Shown: piece after piece, positions 58,984-64,000 of the stretch | How the letters are laid out: each line of letters opens with the position of its first letter | Position numbering within the stretch: position 1 is the first letter of the stretch | Assembly: GCA_034670405.1 (NCBI GenBank) | Contig: JAXDDX010000015.1 | Location: forward strand, 806,001 to 870,000 | Origin: Hoplostethus atlanticus | Taxonomy: Eukaryota; Chordata; Actinopteri; Trachichthyiformes; Trachichthyidae | Length of the DNA stretch: 64,000 bases | Direction: 5' to 3' | Notes under the pieces: model-generated | What the model was told of the DNA's origin: nothing | What the model saw: only the letters and a program-made list of their open reading frames with translations | The model's database searches: none | Translations under genes and position numbers: made by a program

Positions 58984-59757
58984 GTGGGAGAAATACTGAC
59001 GAGCCGAGCAGCATGTACTTCTCCCTCACGTCCCCAGCTCAATACCACCCTCTTGTGGCGCACCCAGTCCCTGTCCCTTTCAGTCCTCATTGACTCTGGA
59101 GCTGATGAGAGCTTCATGGACTGGGTGGTAGCGGAACAGATGGGCATTGACATCGAGCCCCTGGATTTTCCCCTGGAGGCCAAGGCCCTCAACGGGACAC
59201 CGCTGGCTCGGATTAAATTCAAGACGGTGCCCGTGACTCTGCTGCTCTCTGGTAATCACCAGGAGCGCATCAGCTTTCATATCCTCGACTGTTCCCATTC
59301 TCCGTTGGTGCTTGGTTTTCTCTGGTTGCAGATCCATAACCCGCAGATGGACTGGACCACAGGTCAGATTATTTCCTGGAGTACTCACTGTCATTCCCAC
59401 TGCCTGTTCTCTGCCTCTGCCTCTGCCCCTGCTAAGTCTGAACCACTGCCCCTGCCGGAGTCTATTGATCTGTCCTCCAACCCGGAGGTTTACCACGACC
59501 CCGCCCCTGTTTTCAGCAAGCAGCACGCCGTATCCTTGCCGCCTCACCACCCTTATGACTGCGCCATTGACCTCCTCCCCGGTGCCTCTCTCCCCAGTGG
59601 TCAGCTGTATAACCTCTCCAGACCTGAGTGCGAGGTGACGGAGATATACATCCGGGACTCCCTGCCTGATCCGATCCTCCTCCTCTCCGGTAGGCACGGG
59701 CTTCTTCGTGGGGAAGAAGGACGGTACCTTGCGGCCATGCATTGACTTCCGCGGCTC
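58984..59757 (+). pseudogene. pol: Protease and reverse transcriptase N-terminal part
   Basis: The 253-codon frame (58984-59745) has the retropepsin signature 'SVLIDSGADESFMD' at about residues 34-47 and the distal 'SPLVLGFLWLQIHNP'. It is therefore a protease with its active site kept. The linker with '[19 protein letters not shown]' follows. A frameshift after 'IYIRDSLP' moves the RT fingers ('GTGFFVGKK'-like and 'CIDFRG') to another frame. The true reading frame probably entered from Gag by frameshift or readthrough, so the ATG at 58984 need not be a start. Confidence 0.9.
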
Positions 59758-60060
59758 TGCTTTCCCCCCGCCTCCAAGGTGCCACGATCTTTTCTAAACT
59801 GGATCTGCGCAACGCTTACCACCTCGTGACGAGTGGAAGACGGCGTTCAACACTCCCCTGGGGCATTTTGAATATCTGGTCATGCCTTTCGGACTGACAA
59901 ACGCCCCTGCCGTCTTCCAAGCCTTAGTGAATGACGTGCTCCGCGACATGCTTAACCGTTTCGTTTTCGTTTACCTGGATGACATTTTGATTGTCGCCAG
60001 GTACTCCGCCTCCTGGAAAACAAGCTCTTTTTAAAGGCTGAGAAGTGCGAGTTCCATGTG
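59757..60060 (+). pseudogene. pol: Reverse transcriptase palm, with small deletions
   Basis: Compared with the - strand relative, three pieces are missing: the segment before '[18 protein letters not shown]', a piece after 'HL' (about 59827), and the piece after the catalytic 'YLDDILI' box (about 59996). The '[19 protein letters not shown]' and YLDD parts remain (about 59880-59995). The deletions shift the frame, so no active enzyme can be made. Confidence 0.85.
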
Positions 60061-60612
60061 TCCAGCGTGTCCTTCCTCAGCTACATCATCGCCCAAAACC
60101 AGGTTCGCATGGACCCGGCCAAGGTTTCCGCTGTGGCAGAGTGGCCTGCTCCCACCAACCGCAAACAGCTGCAGTGCTCCCTGGGTTTTGCGAACTTCTA
60201 CCGCAGATTCATTCATAACTACAGCCGCATTGCAGCCCTCACCTCCATTCCCTTCCGTTGGACCCCAGAGGCGGAGCCCGCTCTCAGTGAGCTCAAGCAC
60301 CGGTTTGTTTCAGCCCCTGTCCTCATCCAGCCTGACCCCACCTTGCAGTTCATCGTTGAGGTAGATGCCTCGGACACGGGGGTAGGAGTGGTGCTCTCAC
60401 AGCGGTCCCTGTCCGACAGTAAGCTCCGTGCACCTTCTTTTCACGGAAGCTCTCCCCCGCTGAGAGAAATTATGACATGGGCAACCGAGAGCTTCTCGCG
60501 GTTGTGTTGGCCCTGGAGGAGTGGTACCATTGGTTGGAGGGAGCTGACCAGCACTTCGTCGTCCGGACAGACCACCGTAACCTCATCTACCTGCAGACGG
60601 CCAAGCGTTTGA
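60058..60612 (+). pseudogene. pol: Reverse transcriptase thumb and RNase H first half
   Basis: The 184-codon frame begins at '[17 protein letters not shown]' and continues with '[22 protein letters not shown]' (thumb/connection). It then runs to '[19 protein letters not shown]' with the first RNase H aspartate. After 'SDSKL' the frame slips, and the RNase H continuation ('[14 protein letters not shown]') is in the frame starting at 60477. Confidence 0.88.
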
Positions 60613-61640
60613 ACTCCCGCCAATCTCGTTGGGCGCTATTCTTCGGGTGGTTGAATTTCACGCTGTCTTACCACCCTGGCTCCCGCAATGTCAAACCTGA
60701 CGCCCTATCGCGCATACACACCGTTGAGGAGGATAATTCTGATCCAGCCCCCATCCTTCCGTCCACCTGCTTTGTCGCCTTCATCACCTGGGAGATTGAG
60801 TCCCAGGTCAGACAGGCCCAGTCGCTACAACCAGACCCAGGTAACGGCCCGCCCAACTGTCTATTTGTCCCTGACTTTGTTCGCTCCCAGGTTCTTCAGT
60901 GGGCACATTCCACCGGCCTCACCTGCCATTCTGGTATCACCTGCCAGCGCTTTTGGTGGCCCACTATGGATGCTGACACCCAGTCTTTCATCTCTGCCTG
61001 TTCCGTCTGTGCCCGGAACAAGACCTCCTCCAAACCCCGCGCCAGCCTTCTCCGTCCCCTGCCTGTCCCCAGTCGTCCCTGGTCACACATTGCCCTGGAT
61101 TTCATCACCAGCCTCCCCCCATCCAATGGTAAGACCACTATCCTCACGGTCATTGATCGCTTCTCTAAAGCTGCCCACTTTCTCGCCCTTCCCAATCTGC
61201 CCTCTGCCAGGGAGACCGCCGACCTCATGGTGGACCATGTGTTCCGCCTTCACGGTATCCCCACCGACATAGTTTCGGATAGAGGCCCCCAGTTAATTTC
61301 CCAGGTCTGGAGAGTGTTCTGCAAGGCCTTGGGCGCCACCACCAGTTTGTCCTCCGGATACCACCCACAAACTAATGGACAGTCAGAGCGGGCCAACCAG
61401 GAAATGGAGGCTGCCCTCCGATGTATCACATCCACCAACCCGTCTTCCTGGAGCTCCCAGCTGTCCTGGGTGGAGTACGCGCACAACACCCTCGTCAACG
61501 CCTCCTCAGGTTTGTCCCCTTTCCTCTGTTCCCTTGGGTACCAGCCCCCTCTATTTCCCTCTCAGGAGGAGGAGATTGCTGTACCCTCGGTCCAGGCCCA
61601 CATGCGCCACTGCCGGAGGATCTGTAAGCGCACCCGCACT
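60477..61640 (+). pseudogene. pol: RNase H second half and integrase (long open frame)
   Basis: This is the longest open frame in the window (412 codons in all, 60477-61715). Residues 1-90 finish RNase H ('[14 protein letters not shown]' and '[11 protein letters not shown]'). The HHCC zinc-binding segment follows, ending 'CSVCARNK'. The integrase core has D208 ('ALDFITS'), D268 ('IVSDRGPQ') and E304 ('GQSERANQE'). The spacing between D268 and E304 is 35 residues, the D,D35E rule of retroviral-type integrases. The zinc region lacks a few residues compared with the - strand relative ('[10 protein letters not shown]'). The real integrase sequence ends at about 61640, where the pasted RT patch begins. 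Confidence 0.92.
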
Positions 61641-62020
61641 GCCGTCTTCCAAGCCTTAGTGAATGATGTGCTCTGCGACATGTTTTTGTTTTTGTTTACC
61701 TGGATGACATTTTGATTGTCACCAGGTACTCCGCCTCCTGGAAAACAAGCTCTATGTAAAGGCTGAGAAGTGCGAGTTCCATGTGCCCAGCGTGTACATC
61801 ATCACCCAAAACCAGGTTCACATGGACCCGGCCAAGGTTTCCGCTGTGGCAGATTAATTCGCAACTACAGCCGCATTGCAGCCCTCACCTCCATTCCCTT
61901 CCATTGGACACCAGAGGCGGAGCCCGCTCTCAGTGAGCTCAAGCACCGGTTCGTTTCAGCCCCTGTTCTCATCCAGCCTGACCCCACCTTGCAGTTCATC
62001 GTTGAGGTGGATGCCTTGGA
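61641..62020 (+). repeat. Second, internally deleted copy of RT/RNase H pasted into integrase
   Basis: This segment repeats 59907-60376 of the same element ('gtcttccaagccttagtgaa', the box encoding YLDD, 'aaggtttccgctgtggcaga', 'cttgcagttcatcgttgagg'). It lies exactly where the integrase coding sequence should continue. It is bounded by CACTGCC on the left and CACTCCC on the right, words that match the interrupted integrase sequence. It has its own deletions, one of them between two 'gcaga' words. It ends the long open frame with a stop at 61715. Confidence 0.9.
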
Positions 62021-62256
62021 CACTCCCTACTCCGCGCATCCACCCAGTCCCAGACCCAGGCTAACCGCCGCCGGATGTGCGCCGCCGTGGTCGAGGGTTC
62101 CAATACCTGGTTGACTGGGAGGGTTACGGTCCCGAGGAGCAGTCATGGGTCCCTCTCTCCCAGATTCTGGACCTGTCCCGGATCCGGGACTTCAATCGCG
62201 AGCACCTGACTGGTACCAGGCGTACGCCAGGTGGCGTCCGTAGAGGGGGGGGGTAC
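62021..62256 (+). pseudogene. pol: Integrase fragment joined to chromodomain end, plus polypurine tract
   Basis: Integrase sequence resumes for about 45 bp ('tactccgcgcatccacccag'), then jumps at a CGCCG word to the end of the chromodomain. The GPY module and the chromodomain start are lost. The frame 62077-62562 then encodes '[17 protein letters not shown]' and '[16 protein letters not shown]', the second half of a chromodomain. 'tagagggggggggtac' (62241-62256) is the polypurine tract. Confidence 0.88.
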
Positions 62257-62620
62257 TGTCACGCCCTCCACTTCTGCCTCGCAGCATCTCTCTACCTGTC
62301 TGTTTTTGTCTGTGCCTGTGTGTATGTGTTTGTGGGCATTGCTCCAGACTCCGGCTCCTCCCTGGTTACATCATCCATCTCTCTCTCACCTGCTCTGCCT
62401 CCATACACCTGCGGTTTATCAGCCATCACCTCCAGTATTTTAACCCCGGCTTTCCACCCACTCATCACCAGATCGTTGTTTGTACTACACAGTCAGTTTC
62501 GCTCTCGGCTGCTTTGCAGTAGTTTTACTCAGAGTATTCCCTGTGACGCATTCCTTTGCTAATCACCTTCTCCATTGTTCAGTTCCTGTTTCCCTGTCTG
62601 CCGACCTGCCACCGCCTGCC
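62257..62620 (+). repeat. 3' LTR of the + strand chromovirus, truncated
   Basis: It begins TGTCACGCCCTCCACTTCTG and follows the - strand element's LTR through 'gactccggctcctccctgg' and 'ttgtttgtact'. Similarity ends near 62620 after 'ccaccgcctgcc', and the expected LTR end (CGATCGTAACA) is absent. Confidence 0.88.
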
Positions 62621-62621
62621 A

Positions 62622-62736
62622 ACAGCGAGTATTCACCTGAGACTTTTTATGAAATAAATAAAAATGCTCAGTTAGAGCTCATTTTATGAATTAAGGGCCA
62701 ATATCCGCTGATATATCATGTAACCCTAAACTGTAC
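62622..62736. repeat. Right-end part of the 'GATATTGGCC' repeat
   Basis: It closes with 'gggccaatatccgctgatat' and 'catgtaaccctaa', which inverts the left end seen at 49363 ('agggtaagaccgatttatc', 'gctgatattggcc'). It abuts the broken LTR of the + strand chromovirus and may have caused or used that break. Confidence 0.5.
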
Positions 62737-64000
62737 TGTAATGTCAATCGCAACAGTGGATTTTGTTTGATTTGGCGACGTGTTGACAGTGGCAACATAA
62801 AAAAAAACATTGAAACGCACACACTATACGCACGCGCATACAAACCCCCCCCAGTGTACCGTTCACCAGCGGCGACTCCGGCATTGCTGGCCTGCCCCGT
62901 AAAGAGCTGAGTGGCCAAGACTGTCCCTCCTGTTGACGGGCCAGGTGTGACAGGTGATTGACAGGCTGTCGGACGGCCTTCCCCTTGTTGGGATGAACGA
63001 CAGCATGCCTGGTGATGGACAGCAGAGACAGAGCGAGACTTGCCTTGTTGGCGAGTCTGACAACTCGTGCGGTTTGTTGGCAGAATTATGTTGTTTACAA
63101 GTGATCGAGTGTCATGAAAGTAAGTAAGTACCTAAGTAAGTAAGTAAGTAAGTAAGTAAGGGCTCCTAGACTTTGGAACGGCCTTGCTACTTACTTTTAC
63201 ATATCAATTCTTTATTTACCGTTTTCCACCCCCCTCCCAAAAAAGACACTAATTTAAGCATTTTTTTTCTTTGAAAGACCCTATGCTCATATAAGTACTA
63301 TTTACCATCAGCCTAGCCTAAAAACTGACTTTAGGCGGTAGGGTGCAGTGGTTTGTCTTCTTTGTGATCTGGTAGTGTCTCAGCAATGAAAAAAACTGCC
63401 AATACACATTTGAAGACACCCACAAAAAGAAACAAATGTGAAAAAGCGGTCACTAGGAAATAGTCCAAAAAAAGAAGAAGCATGATATGCTTTGGAAAGT
63501 GGTTGGGAATAACTCAAAATAGCTTTTCTGTAAATGGGTCAGTATGGTCTTTTTGCAGTATGATGTGAATCATCACCGCAGTTTGGTGGAGATGACGTCA
63601 GGTAATTTATGTACGTGCACACACGCACACATCCAGTGATCAAAGACTTGCTGAGTGGGAGAAAACCTGCTGATGCCAAACAATTGTTTCTCCAAGGCCA
63701 GGACATATGGCGAGTTGTCTCCTGATCGCCATTCTTAATCTGAGTAATCAAATACCCAGCGCTGTCAAGTGCACCTTGGAGACAGTGGGCTCGCTGTTGT
63801 ATTGCACAGCAGGAATCACGCGGCTGCGCCTTTTTTGCTTGATGCGAGCTGGGCAGGGTGCGTGACGGCTGGGGGAAAAAATGTATCTCAGGTGAAAGTA
63901 AAAGTGTGATTTGCAGGGTAGAGATTCAGTGATGCGCGTGAGCAAACATTTTCCCCGTTGGCTCTCTGCTGTAATTAGCCATCTTTTTGTCTCTATTGTG
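62737..64000. other. Non-coding DNA; no gene recognised
   Basis: It contains a (TAAG)n tract and short A runs. No frame has a recognisable domain. Confidence 0.4.
63117..63160. repeat. (TAAG)n microsatellite
   Basis: About ten TAAG units with one CC interruption near the start. Confidence 0.95.

Larger units (their letters stand above)
58866..62620 (+). mobile_element. 5'-truncated, rearranged chromodomain Ty3/gypsy element
   Basis: It is a close relative of the 53563-58680 element in opposite orientation. It starts within the end of gag and runs through protease, reverse transcriptase, RNase H, integrase and the end of the chromodomain to a 3' LTR. There is no 5' LTR or capsid region. It carries several small deletions in reverse transcriptase, an extra reverse-transcriptase patch in integrase and a deletion over the integrase end and chromodomain start. 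Its LTR is similar to those of the - strand element but clearly more different than they are from each other. Confidence 0.92.

Noticed and set aside
59080..59742. 220-codon - strand frame
   Set aside because: It is antisense to the protease/RT frame of the + strand chromovirus.

Overview
The window looks like a non-coding stretch of a teleost fish chromosome, intergenic or deep intronic. The case for a fish is indirect. There are many long (CA)n/(GT)n and (GA)n microsatellites and many small DNA transposons of TTAA, TTA, TA and hAT type. There is a Tc1-like transposase remnant, and Ty3/gypsy elements of the chromodomain (sushi-like) kind, a combination typical of fish. I found no intact host gene, no tRNA or rRNA gene, no CRISPR array and no bacterial-style operon. 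Nearly all short open frames outside transposons look like chance, and several come from translated microsatellites.

Layout. 1-11150 is mostly unique A+T-rich DNA with microsatellites, a 398-bp MITE (3218-3615) and fragments of interspersed repeats. 11155-14645 is a decayed Ty3/gypsy element on the + strand with gag, protease, a gutted reverse transcriptase and an integrase. 14957-16885 is a nest of transposons: a TA-flanked MITE contains a TTAA-flanked element, which contains a TTA-flanked MITE and a 45-bp-arm palindrome. 20232-20699 is a second, inverted copy of the 398-bp MITE. 23698-23929 is a hAT-type MITE. 23950-25790 has two arrays of a roughly 120-bp repeat in opposite orientation around a CpG-rich core. 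30263-31239 is a TTAA-flanked element with partial relatives near 410 and 35215. 41372-42300 is a dead Tc1 transposase carrying a perfect 75-bp inverted duplication. 48303-48501 and 50601-51003 are two arrays of the same 45-bp minisatellite in opposite orientation.

The richest part is 53558-62736. A complete but defective chromodomain Ty3/gypsy element lies on the - strand (53563-58680) with two LTRs and a perfect 5-bp target duplication (TAAAC). Head to head with it, 180 bp away, is a 5'-truncated relative on the + strand (about 58866-62620). The relative keeps the protease active site and a long RNase H-integrase frame with a D,D35E triad. However, a second piece of reverse transcriptase/RNase H has been pasted into its integrase gene and the front of its chromodomain is lost. 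Neither element can encode a full Gag-Pol.

I did not find a clear new biological system. The most unusual signals are structural: the 75-bp perfect hairpin in the Tc1 remnant, the reverse-transcriptase patch in the second chromovirus, and the paired inverted repeat arrays.
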